From the NCBI RefSeq assembly GCF_004151235.1, contig NZ_JUIV01000002.1, positions 62,001 to 126,000 of the forward strand: a stretch of DNA of 64,000 nucleotides, read 5' to 3'. The translations under genes were made by a program, and so were the position numbers. This document shows positions 46,184 through 54,062 of the stretch, piece by piece. This DNA is from Flavobacterium anhuiense (GTDB taxonomy: Bacteria; Bacteroidota; Bacteroidia; Flavobacteriales; Flavobacteriaceae). Numbering within the stretch: position 1 is the first letter of the stretch; each line of letters starts with the position of its first letter. The notes beneath the pieces are model-generated. The model searched no databases, was not told the origin of the DNA, and worked only from the letters and a program-made list of their open reading frames with translations.

Positions 46184-47244
46184 TTTGATAGTAGCGTAAA
46201 ACTGTGGTTTTTTCCGTTTAATTGATTGTATAATAAAATCTTTTTGTAGTCTGATTTTTCGACAGCATTTACTTTTGTAATTTCAGGGATTTCCTGATTT
46301 TTCAATATTTTAGCAGCCATCCAAAAAGCAAAAGCAGAAGCTGTATCATATTCGCCACTCAAATGTTTGTAATATAAAACAGGAGTTTGGGCAAACGAAT
46401 TTTCGGCAAGATTTCTGTAATAATTCTCAAAATCGACATTTCCGTCAAAACCTAAAATAAGAGCATCAACGTCTGAAATTTCCAAATTATTTGATTTTAA
46501 GAAAGAAACAGCAGCTGCTTCAACCTCATTTTCTTCCAAAGTATTTACAATAGAAACGTCTAGAAGTTCGGCATAAGTGTTTTCTTTTCTTTCGTTTTCT
46601 AAAACAAAAAAACTGGCGCCTTCACCATAAACAGCACCGCTGGTTTTAGAATTCAAAACATCGTAAGGAGCAGAATTGTCTGCTTTAATACGGCCATTTA
46701 ATTTAAAAAGGGAAGTGGTATAATCTCCATTTTCATCTACGCCTCCCACTAAAATCGAATTGGCTTCATCTTCTTCAATCTGCATTTTTGCATCCAAAAG
46801 TGCCGATTCAAAAGAAACAGCACCGTTTACATACGTAAAATTATAACCTTTACATTGCTGTAAAAGTGCAATCTGCGCTCCAACTGTATTGTGGGTAGAT
46901 TGAATAAAAGAAGTTGGAGTCAAAAACTCTTCATTATTATCTAAAATGCTTTTTAGGAATTTTTCAGAATCTTCAATACATCCTAAACCAGTTCCTGTAA
47001 TAATCGCATCAACGCTTTCAACATTCGCATCTTTCATGGCCAAAGCCGAAGCTACGATTCCGTTTTTTACGCCTTTTGCCATGCGTCGGCTTGCAGCTGG
47101 CGAAATATAATCTTTGTACGCTGGCGGAACAATTGCCAGTACATTTTCGTCGTGATTAACATTGGCCTCTTCCAAAAAAACAGTATCAAATGTTTTTTGA
47201 GTCGAAATACAGCCTACTCCATTTATATATGTTTTTTTTGTCAT
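46180..47244 (-). CDS. Ketosynthase chain-length-factor-like protein (no active-site Cys)
   Basis: A 354-residue thiolase-fold protein with the KS framework but without a catalytic triad: GAVSF replaces the TACSS region (about 141-145), LGFDGN replaces HGTAT, and only a KHLSGE remnant occurs where the second His is expected. It begins where the complete ketosynthase ends (TAATG, one shared base). This is the layout of a KS-CLF heterodimer, with this protein setting chain length. The pair probably builds the aryl polyene. Confidence 0.85.
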   Translation of the reverse strand: MTKKTYINGVGCISTQKTFDTVFLEEANVNHDENVLAIVPPAYKDYISPAASRRMAKGVKNGIVASALAMKDANVESVDAIITGTGLGCIEDSEKFLKSILDNNEEFLTPTSFIQSTHNTVGAQIALLQQCKGYNFTYVNGAVSFESALLDAKMQIEEDEANSILVGGVDENGDYTTSLFKLNGRIKADNSAPYDVLNSKTSGAVYGEGASFFVLENERKENTYAELLDVSIVNTLEENEVEAAAVSFLKSNNLEISDVDALILGFDGNVDFENYYRNLAENSFAQTPVLYYKHLSGEYDTASAFAFWMAAKILKNQEIPEITKVNAVEKSDYKKILLYNQLNGKNHSFTLLSK

Positions 47245-48440
47245 TAGCTTTTTGAAAATATAAGAGTTGAACAGTTTCCTCCAAAACCAAAAGAGTTGGA
47301 TAAAACGTGATCAATGTTTTTATTTTTTAATGAGGTTTGCGGTTTCAAATCAAATTCTTCCATCGGAGTTTCAAAATTTAAGTTTGGATAAACCACATTA
47401 TTTTGAATAGCCAAAACGCTGTAAACGGCTTCAATCGCAGCAGCAGCCGCTAAAGTATGTCCTGTAAAAGGTTTTGTAGAACTAAAATCTGGAACTTTTT
47501 CGTTTTCATAAATTCGAAGCAAAGCTCTTCCCTCAGACAAATCGTTGTTCGGAGTTGCGGTTCCGTGCACATTGATGTAATCAATTTCAGAAGGTTTTAG
47601 GCCAGAAACTTCAAATGCTTTTTTCATAGCCAAATAAGCGCCGTCTCCATTTTCTGAAGAAGCAGTCTGGTGAAAAGCGTCGTTTGCATTTCCGTAACCC
47701 GAAACTCTTGCCAGCACTTTTTTGTTTTGCTTTTCAACAATTTCATCCGATTCTAAAACCAAAAAAGCGGCAGCTTCTCCAAGATTTAATCCTTTTCTGG
47801 TGTTGTCAAAAGGTTTGTTGTAATCGTCAGACAAAATCATTAAAGTTTTGAATCCGTTGATGGTGAATTTTGCCAAAGCATCAGCTCCACCCACAATTAC
47901 GCGATCCAGTTTTCCCGTTTTGATTAGTCTTGCACCCAACATAATCGAATTGGCTGCGGATGAACAAGCCGTAGAAATAGTTGTAACCATTCCTTTTAAA
48001 CCTAATTCTTCAGCAATTTTTTCAGCAACATCTCCGCCATCGTGACAAGTAATGTATTTGGTCAATTCTGGTTTTTCGAAATAATCGTAATAATGTCTTT
48101 CCGTCATGTCCATTCCGCCCACGCTTGTAGCCGAAATAAGTCCTGTTCTAAATTCATTTATATCGGTAATGCCGGCATTTTCAACAGCTTGTTTTGCTGC
48201 CAAAGTGCCAATCATAGCGGTTCTGGAGAAATTATTATTCTCATTTAATTTCAGTTCATTAACAAGATCTTCGTTGGTTTTTTTGATTTCGCCAACTTTG
48301 ATAACATCTGCATGAACAGTCGAAATATTTTGAATACGAGAAATGCCGATTTTGTTTTCGGTCAGTGAAATGTAATTTTCCTCAACCGAATTACCAATCG
48401 CAGAGATAATTCCCATTCCCGTTATTGCAACACCTTTCAT
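47244..48440 (-). CDS. 3-oxoacyl-ACP synthase (KS of a KS-CLF pair)
   Basis: A 398-residue condensing enzyme of the FabF type. Active-site Cys159 lies in ISTACSS, and the catalytic histidines in NVHGTATP and KPFTGHT. Together with the downstream Cys-less partner it should form the iterative polyene synthase. A 142-base gap full of palindromic repeats separates it from the upstream ACP gene. Confidence 0.93.
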   Translation of the reverse strand: MKGVAITGMGIISAIGNSVEENYISLTENKIGISRIQNISTVHADVIKVGEIKKTNEDLVNELKLNENNNFSRTAMIGTLAAKQAVENAGITDINEFRTGLISATSVGGMDMTERHYYDYFEKPELTKYITCHDGGDVAEKIAEELGLKGMVTTISTACSSAANSIMLGARLIKTGKLDRVIVGGADALAKFTINGFKTLMILSDDYNKPFDNTRKGLNLGEAAAFLVLESDEIVEKQNKKVLARVSGYGNANDAFHQTASSENGDGAYLAMKKAFEVSGLKPSEIDYINVHGTATPNNDLSEGRALLRIYENEKVPDFSSTKPFTGHTLAAAAAIEAVYSVLAIQNNVVYPNLNFETPMEEFDLKPQTSLKNKNIDHVLSNSFGFGGNCSTLIFSKS

Positions 48441-48442
48441 CT

Positions 48443-48582
48443 AATTTTAGATTTATGATTTTAGATTTTAGATTGTTTAGAACTTTGTCAAAGTTTCAAA
48501 CTTTGACAAAGTTGACAGATTTTTAAAAATTCAGATTTTAAGTTTCAGTAGAAATCTAAAATCTGCAATCTAAAATCTACAA
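48443..48582. repeat. Nested palindromic element
   Basis: Outer arms are TTTTAGATTTTAGATTG words (48444-48475) and AATCTAAAATCTGCAATCTAAAATCTACAAT (48553-48582). The centre is a perfect hairpin: AACTTTGTCAAAGTTT (48481-48496), C, AAACTTTGACAAAGTT (48498-48513). It fills the whole gap between the ACP and KS genes. Confidence 0.85.
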
Positions 48583-48840
48583 TTATTTCGTTCTATTTGC
48601 GCTGATATAAGCCGCCATAGTTTCGATTGACTGGAAGATAGCTTTTCCTTCTTTCGGATCTACTAATTTAATTCCGTAATCTTTATCTAAAATCACGATC
48701 AATTCAAGTGCATCAATCGAGTCTAAACCTAAACCATCTCCAAACAAAGGATCGTTATCAGCAATATCTTCTACTGCGATATCTTCAAGGTTTAAAGTTG
48801 TTATGATTTTATTTTTTAATTCTTCTTTTAATGCTTCCAT
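48583..48840 (-). CDS. Acyl carrier protein
   Basis: An 85-residue acidic ACP with the phosphopantetheine attachment motif GLDSID; Ser41 would carry the cofactor. It sits two bases after the KS-like fragment gene and before the KS-CLF pair. Likely the main carrier for the polyene chain. A second ACP is at 59489-59743. Confidence 0.94.
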   Translation of the reverse strand: MEALKEELKNKIITTLNLEDIAVEDIADNDPLFGDGLGLDSIDALELIVILDKDYGIKLVDPKEGKAIFQSIETMAAYISANRTK

Positions 48841-48842
48841 GA

Positions 48843-49460
48843 TTATTTATTGTATAATGTATTGATAGTCTCGTTTGTATATTTTGCATTTTCTTCTGTA
48901 CTAATTGTACATAAAAAAGCTTTATAATTGTCGTTAAAATATTCTACCCAACCGCACAAAACCACATCTGCTTTATTTGTATTCAGAAGAATATTCGAAT
49001 AATTCGACATAAATTCGGTGTTAAAGGTGTCAAATATAAAGAAAGAATTTTCACTTTTCAGCTGATGACGGATACTTATTTCGCCCAAACAAATATTTGG
49101 CAGCGTATAAACAAAGACCGCCGGACTCGGATAATAGTTTTCTTTGTCTGAAATCGATTCCTGATATTTTACATCGGTGTCTAAACTCGACGATTTGTTA
49201 GCCAAAACCAAAGCGATATTATTTTCTTGCTCCGTTGAGGTTATCGGACTCAAAAGCAATTCTGATCCTAAAAAAGCCAGTTTGCTCAAAGCATCCATTT
49301 TGAAAAACTTTGGATATTGCATTTCAAAATTGCGATAAGCTTGTTTGGAGAAATCAGCAAAATCGGTTGGTTCAATTTTGAATACAGAAGTTCCGTTCAA
49401 AACAATTTCGTTGTTTTGGATGGTGATGTAGGATTGTATGTCGGTTTTGTTTTGAGTCAT
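48843..49460 (-). CDS. Short ketosynthase-like protein without active-site Cys
   Basis: A 205-residue protein that resembles only the N-terminal thiolase half of a ketosynthase: SPAVFVYTLPNICLGEISIRHQ (about 112-133) matches the KS region just before the nucleophile, but the nucleophile site reads FIFDTFNTE with no Cys. No C-terminal KS half is present. It is intact, not frameshifted. It could be a scaffold or a third subunit for the KS-CLF pair. Confidence 0.75.
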   Translation of the reverse strand: MTQNKTDIQSYITIQNNEIVLNGTSVFKIEPTDFADFSKQAYRNFEMQYPKFFKMDALSKLAFLGSELLLSPITSTEQENNIALVLANKSSSLDTDVKYQESISDKENYYPSPAVFVYTLPNICLGEISIRHQLKSENSFFIFDTFNTEFMSNYSNILLNTNKADVVLCGWVEYFNDNYKAFLCTISTEENAKYTNETINTLYNK

Positions 49461-49498
49461 TGAAAATAAATAAAAGGGAGTAAGTATAATTTATCCAC

Positions 49499-49984
49499 TT
49501 AAAAATGGATTTCTTTAAATTTTTCATATTCTTCTTCACTTTGCATGTAGAATAACATAAAATCATCAAGCTTTAATTGAGTGCCTTTATTTCCCATATC
49601 TTCCCTAATCATTTTCATTAGTTCAAAATATGTTTTAAAATGCTTAATTCCAGAGCCTCCTCCGTTTATTTTTAAAGTCCATTCTGTGAATTTTTTAAAG
49701 ACTTTATCGGGAGCATAAATAAACATATCTCGTTTTATTTCTGCCATTCGTTTTACAATTTCTTTGTCACTTATTGCTTTACCTGTTTTGGTAGCGTTAG
49801 TTACATCGAATAAAATATAAATAAATTCAGAGTACATTTTATATTTTTTTTCAGATAATTGGCTTTCAATATTTTTAACTCTATCTTTTTGATATTGAAT
49901 ACGCCATAATAAAAAAGCACTTAGAAAAGTTAATAGAGAAAGTAAAATTTCTTTATAAGGAATTTGAGTTGCTATTTCATTCAT
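49499..49984 (-). CDS. Hypothetical protein with one N-terminal membrane helix
   Basis: A 161-residue protein: one membrane helix (about residues 11-28), then a lysine-rich helical cytoplasmic part, ending QSEEEYEKFKEIHF. It looks like a known class of uncharacterised accessory proteins but I cannot name the family. No pigment-related motif. It is divergent from the small gene at 50102 across a perfect palindrome, so it may be a co-regulated pair inserted in the cluster. Confidence 0.7.
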   Translation of the reverse strand: MNEIATQIPYKEILLSLLTFLSAFLLWRIQYQKDRVKNIESQLSEKKYKMYSEFIYILFDVTNATKTGKAISDKEIVKRMAEIKRDMFIYAPDKVFKKFTEWTLKINGGGSGIKHFKTYFELMKMIREDMGNKGTQLKLDDFMLFYMQSEEEYEKFKEIHF

Positions 49985-50029
49985 AAAATGTATGTTTATT
50001 AATATTGAACTTACAAGTTGCTTTTTATG

Positions 50030-50053
50030 AACTGTTCGGAATTCCGAACAGTT
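50030..50053. promoter_or_regulatory. Perfect 24-bp palindrome, probable operator
   Basis: AACTGTTCGGAA followed directly by its exact reverse complement TTCCGAACAGTT. It is GC-richer than its surroundings, lies between two divergent genes, has no loop and no T-run, so it reads as a binding site for a symmetric regulator rather than a terminator. Confidence 0.75.
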
Positions 50054-50086
50054 GATTTAAAAAAAATTATCAATACTTATTTTTTA

Positions 50087-50094
50087 TAGCTTTG
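50087..50094 (+). promoter_or_regulatory. -7 promoter element for the small plus-strand gene
   Basis: TAGCTTTG matches TAnnTTTG and ends seven bases before the ATG at 50102, giving a very short leader. The palindrome lies 33 bases upstream of the element. Confidence 0.5.
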
Positions 50095-50101
50095 TGATTA
50101 T

Positions 50102-50287
50102 ATGAAATTTTACGAAAAATATCCGCAATTAAAACAAAAAAGCTTTTTATCAAAAGTTCTAGTTAAAACCGTCTATTCTACAATGGCTCTAGAAAATCAA
50201 TCTGTTTCAAAAATAAAAATTATAAAAATTGTTAATGCTATTTTAAAAGAAAGAGAATTGAACGGTTCATCATTCTTTAATAAATAG
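50102..50287 (+). CDS. Small hypothetical protein with a Fic-antitoxin-like motif
   Basis: A 61-residue, basic, helical protein; the only plus-strand gene in the pigment half. Residues 32-37 (TMALEN) fit the inhibitory pattern [S/T]xxxE[G/N] of Fic-domain antitoxins such as VbhA, whose length (about 60 residues) is also similar. No Fic toxin is in the window, so this is a weak suggestion. It has its own promoter element and a flanking palindrome, which support a real gene. Confidence 0.5.
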   Translation: MKFYEKYPQLKQKSFLSKVLVKTVYSTMALENQSVSKIKIIKIVNAILKERELNGSSFFNK

Positions 50288-50300
50288 TTTTTATTATCTT

Positions 50301-51440
50301 TTATTTCATTTTCTCAAAAATCACAGCCGTATTACAACCTCCAAAACCAGAAGCCGTTTTCAGGAAATATTCAATATTCTTTTCTCCGTTTTTTTCAATC
50401 ACATTAATATTTTCACTAACCCCAATTTCATCAAAACCTTTAGATTCGAAAAGGGTATTTTGATTGGCAGATTCTATCGCTATAACTGTTTCCAATAATC
50501 CCGAAGCGCCTAGTGTATGACCGTAAAATCCTTTTAAACTATTTACGGGGACATTTTGTAAGTCTAAACGAGTTAGAGCAATCGCTTCCATTTCGTCATT
50601 ATAAGGCGTTGCGGTTCCGTGTGCTGAAATATAATCTAATTTGTTTGCTTCAATTTGAGCTTCTTTCAAAGCATTCTGAATACTTCTAAACAAACCTTCG
50701 CCTGTTCTTGAAGGTCCAGAAATATGATTGGCATCGTTTATTGAACTGTCGCCAATTACTTTTATTTTAGCGTTTTTCGCTTCTGCCGAAACTAAAACAG
50801 CTGCAGTTGCTTCGCCTAAACTTACTCCAGTTCTGTTTTTAGAATACGGTTTGCAAGGCAGTTCGCTCATGGCTTGAAAAGCATTAAAGCCAGACAAAAC
50901 AAATTCTGAAACTTCGTCGCCCGCCACCACAAAAATAGTATCGTAAAGTTCAGATTGAATCATTCTTTTGGCAACAGAAATGGCTAAAATTCCAGAAACG
51001 CAGGCATTCGAAACTACAATTGGCTGAGTTTGGAATCCGAAGAAATCGGCAACGTTTTTAGCCAAAACATCTAAATGCGCGTTGTTGAAACTTTCCTTAG
51101 AATCATTTGCCAAAGCAGTTACATTTCCTTTTGTGGTAGAAAGTATAAAAGCGGTTTTTGAATTTAATTCTACGTTTGAATTTTTGATAATCGGCTCTAA
51201 AGCCAAAATCATCATTTTCTCTAAACGGGAATATTTTGTTTCAGTACTAATTTTTGAAAAAGCAGTGTTTATTTTTTCATCAGAAATAATCGAAGCATAA
51301 AACGGATTCGGCATCAAAGAAACATCGTTATGAAGCTGAATTCCAGAATCACCACGAAGAATGGCTTCAACATTTGATTCAACATCAAAACCTAAAGGCG
51401 TGATACAGTTCGTTTCTGTAATGTATATTTCTCTTAACAT
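50301..51440 (-). CDS. 3-oxoacyl-ACP synthase (second complete KS)
   Basis: About 379 residues. Active-site Cys is at about 147 (SNACVSG), with histidines in SAHGTATP and GFYGHTL. I start at ATG 51440 (MLREIYITE), which matches the usual first strand of KS proteins; an ATG 33 bases earlier gives an odd charged extension. It may start chains or supply the acyl groups for the dialkylresorcinol. It converges on the small plus-strand gene. Confidence 0.9.
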   Translation of the reverse strand: MLREIYITETNCITPLGFDVESNVEAILRGDSGIQLHNDVSLMPNPFYASIISDEKINTAFSKISTETKYSRLEKMMILALEPIIKNSNVELNSKTAFILSTTKGNVTALANDSKESFNNAHLDVLAKNVADFFGFQTQPIVVSNACVSGILAISVAKRMIQSELYDTIFVVAGDEVSEFVLSGFNAFQAMSELPCKPYSKNRTGVSLGEATAAVLVSAEAKNAKIKVIGDSSINDANHISGPSRTGEGLFRSIQNALKEAQIEANKLDYISAHGTATPYNDEMEAIALTRLDLQNVPVNSLKGFYGHTLGASGLLETVIAIESANQNTLFESKGFDEIGVSENINVIEKNGEKNIEYFLKTASGFGGCNTAVIFEKMK

Positions 51441-51568
51441 TTTAAATTTCGATTTCTCCTGCAAGGTTTCCAAAACCTTGTAGGTATTTATTTTAAAGCT
51501 TTATCTGAAAAAGGTTTCACGCAGATTTTGCAGATTTAAGCAGATTTGCACAGATTCTTTTATTTTTA

Positions 51569-51597
51569 ATTCGTGTTAATTCGTGAAATTCGTGGCT
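51569..51597. repeat. Iterated CACGAATT words
   Basis: AATTCGTGTTAATTCGTGAAATTCGTGGC is the reverse complement of the word block found at 40757-40780. The neighbouring CAGATTT-rich stretch (51510-51556) is a further iterated sequence. It lies between the KS and thioesterase genes. Confidence 0.7.
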
Positions 51598-51603
51598 AAA
51601 ACT

Positions 51604-52053
51604 TTATTTTATTAATCCCACTTTTCGTTTCCATTCCTCATAAAAAGGCGGATTTGTCAGCATTAAATTTCCTGCTGAATCTAAAAAAACCTGAGTTGTT
51701 TCGCCTGTGCAAGCAACTTCTCCTTTGTCATCAATAATTTTAAAACGATAAATCATTTTGGCAGCTGGCGTATCAACAACCGTTGTTTCAATTGTTACCA
51801 CATCACCATAACGCAGAGATAATTTATGTTCGCAAGTCGATTTTACAATTGGCGTAGTATAACCCGTTTTGGCAATATCCAGATAAGTAAGTCCATGCTG
51901 ACGTCCAAAAGCTTCTCGTCCATCTTCAAAATACGTGATGTAATTGCCGTGCCAAACAATTCCAAGCGGATCTGTTTCGTTAAAACGAATCCTGATTTCG
52001 TGTGAAACGGTTAGATCTGTAGCTTCTTTAAACTGCTCTTTTCTTTTTATCAT
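51604..52053 (-). CDS. 4-hydroxybenzoyl-CoA thioesterase-like protein
   Basis: A 149-residue hotdog thioesterase with RFNETDPLGIVWHGNYITYFEDGREAF (split: residues 23-49); the catalytic Asp would be Asp28. Aryl polyene clusters carry a similar thioesterase, for editing stalled acyl-ACPs or chain release. Its start overlaps the end of the ABC permease gene by 26 bases. Confidence 0.87.
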   Translation of the reverse strand: MIKRKEQFKEATDLTVSHEIRIRFNETDPLGIVWHGNYITYFEDGREAFGRQHGLTYLDIAKTGYTTPIVKSTCEHKLSLRYGDVVTIETTVVDTPAAKMIYRFKIIDDKGEVACTGETTQVFLDSAGNLMLTNPPFYEEWKRKVGLIK

Positions 52054-53311
52054 AAAATAATGCGATGGAAGTGGTAATAATGAAAAACAAAAATAATAAA
52101 CTTATTCTTGGTATGATTTCGACGAAAGAAACGTTACGCAATAAAACATCGTAAAAAGCCTCTAGTCCCCAGTTCATTGGAGATGATTTTGCGATATATT
52201 GCATGATTTTTGGCATTGCAAAAACAGGAACCCAAACACCACCAATCGCCGCTAAAATGATCACACTTGTAGCGCCAAAAGGAGCAGATTGTTCTTGCGT
52301 GCTTGCGACAGTTCCCAATAAAATTCCGAAGCCGATTGCTGCAAAACCTGAAAATAAGGCCACAACACTGGTCAAAAAGAAATGCCCTTCGATATTTAAA
52401 GAAGGCAATCCGATTGATGGAAATAAGAAAACGGCAACGGCAACCATCATATAAAACTGAATCATACAAATGATCGAGTAGGTGATGGTTTTTCCAATAA
52501 TAACAACTAGATTAGAAACCGGATTGGTTCTTAATCGAACAAAAGTTCCCTGCGATTTTTCTTTTACAATATTGATAGATAACGGAATGACAATAAAAAA
52601 GATCGCAAAAAGTGTCCACGCCGGAACATTATGCTGCACCGAATTTGGTCGAACTTCTTTGTTGTTGATTCTCGGAATTATTTCTTTGAAAGTAATGAAG
52701 TTTTTCTGTTCAAAATCGATTGTTTCTTCTCCTAATTGTTTTTGAAAAGTGCTGTAAATCGATTTGGTTTCAATCTGAGAAATCATTTTGTCAATCGAAC
52801 TCATAACGGCATTTTTGAAACTCATCTGAACCGCTGGATCAAAATACAGTTTTACTTCTTTTTCTTTAATGACGCGCTGGGGTTCGGCAGCTGTTGTACT
52901 ATCGGTCAAACCTAAATTGCTGACGATTTTCTCTACATTCTGATTCACTTTTTCCTGTAAATCTGAACTTAAGTTTTCTGGAATTACAATTGCCAATTGA
53001 AATTTTCCTTTGTACACATTTTCTTTGGCCATTTCTTCGGTAATCGGTTTATGGTCAATTTGTGTTACAATGATAAAGTTTTTGCTTTTTTCTAAGTTCT
53101 CAAAAACGGTTTTCGACACAGATCCTTTGTCTTTATCGACCAAAAGAATCTGAATTTTAGAATCGGTTACGGCTTTAAAAGTGCTGTCTTGAATTAAGGT
53201 TACGGCAATTACCAAAACCAAAGGCATGATAAATAAAATAATCAATCCGCCTAAATCTCTTTTTAGCAAAAGGAATTCTTTTACTACCGACATCCAAATT
53301 TTATATATCAT
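52028..53311 (-). CDS. ABC-2 type transporter permease
   Basis: A 427-residue permease: one N-terminal helix, a large extracytoplasmic domain (about residues 45-220) and five C-terminal helices. Overlaps the ATPase gene by 11 bases and the thioesterase gene by 26, so all three should be translated together. Probably exports a pigment precursor or lipid; the substrate is not shown. Confidence 0.9.
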   Translation of the reverse strand: MIYKIWMSVVKEFLLLKRDLGGLIILFIMPLVLVIAVTLIQDSTFKAVTDSKIQILLVDKDKGSVSKTVFENLEKSKNFIIVTQIDHKPITEEMAKENVYKGKFQLAIVIPENLSSDLQEKVNQNVEKIVSNLGLTDSTTAAEPQRVIKEKEVKLYFDPAVQMSFKNAVMSSIDKMISQIETKSIYSTFQKQLGEETIDFEQKNFITFKEIIPRINNKEVRPNSVQHNVPAWTLFAIFFIVIPLSINIVKEKSQGTFVRLRTNPVSNLVVIIGKTITYSIICMIQFYMMVAVAVFLFPSIGLPSLNIEGHFFLTSVVALFSGFAAIGFGILLGTVASTQEQSAPFGATSVIILAAIGGVWVPVFAMPKIMQYIAKSSPMNWGLEAFYDVLLRNVSFVEIIPRISLLFLFFIITTSIALFYDKKKRAV

Positions 53312-54053
53312 CTCTCAACGCTTTACCGGTTAATGAAATAAAAACATCTTCGAGATTTCGAGCATCTTTTGTAGATTCAATTAATGCCGACGGAGTGTCT
53401 TGCGCATAAATTTGTCCTTGGTCTAAAATTGCAATTTGCGAACAGAAATCTTCGGCTTCAGCCAAATGATGCGAAGTATAAATAATAGTCGTTCCGTTTT
53501 GGTTCAACACTTTCAAATAATCGATAATGGCAGTTTTAGAATGAACATCGACACCAACTGTTGGCTCATCCAAAAACAAAACTTTCGGATTATGTAGAAT
53601 TCCTGCGATCAGATTTACACGGCGTTTCATTCCGCCTGAGAAAGTTTGAACTTGTTTGTCGGCAAATTTCAATAAACCCAAAAGATCCAAAGTTTCTATT
53701 ACTTTATCTTTTAAATCAAAACCTTTTAGACCGTACATGCTTCCAAAATAGTGCAGATTTTCTCTGGCAGTCAAAGTTGGATACAAAGCATATTCTTGAG
53801 GAACAACGCCTATGATTTTTTTAATTTTTGAAGCATGATGCTGATAGTCTAAACCATCAATTGTGAAATGTCCTGAAGTTGGTTTTACCAATCCGCAAAG
53901 CATGGAGATTAAGGTTGTTTTTCCCGCACCATTTGGACCGAGCAAACCAAAAATCTGACTTTCATTTATATTTAGCGAAACATTGTTCAAAGAATACATT
54001 TCTGCATTTTTGTACTTTTTCGAAAGGGATTCTATTTGAATGATAGACTGCAA
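53301..54053 (-). CDS. ABC transporter ATP-binding protein (pigment cluster)
   Basis: A 250-residue ATPase with Walker A GPNGAGKTT (39-47), the signature FSGGMKRR (about 142), Walker B FLDEP (about 165) and the H-loop TSHH. It is the partner of the overlapping ABC-2 permease and resembles drug/lipid exporters of the DrrA/CcmA type. Confidence 0.94.
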   Translation of the reverse strand: MQSIIQIESLSKKYKNAEMYSLNNVSLNINESQIFGLLGPNGAGKTTLISMLCGLVKPTSGHFTIDGLDYQHHASKIKKIIGVVPQEYALYPTLTARENLHYFGSMYGLKGFDLKDKVIETLDLLGLLKFADKQVQTFSGGMKRRVNLIAGILHNPKVLFLDEPTVGVDVHSKTAIIDYLKVLNQNGTTIIYTSHHLAEAEDFCSQIAILDQGQIYAQDTPSALIESTKDARNLEDVFISLTGKALRDDI

Positions 54054-54062
54054 AATAGTGTT

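Noticed and set aside
46180..47244. Decayed ketosynthase pseudogene
   Set aside because: The frame is intact, length and coupling fit a chain-length factor, and the missing residues are those expected to be lost in such a partner.
50030..50053. Palindrome as a terminator of the 161-residue gene or small gene
   Set aside because: It lies upstream of both genes, has no loop and no T-run; operator is the better reading.
52134..52469. Minus-strand frame of 111 codons within the ABC-2 permease gene
   Set aside because: Alternate-frame shadow with cysteine/arginine-rich composition; the permease frame is complete.
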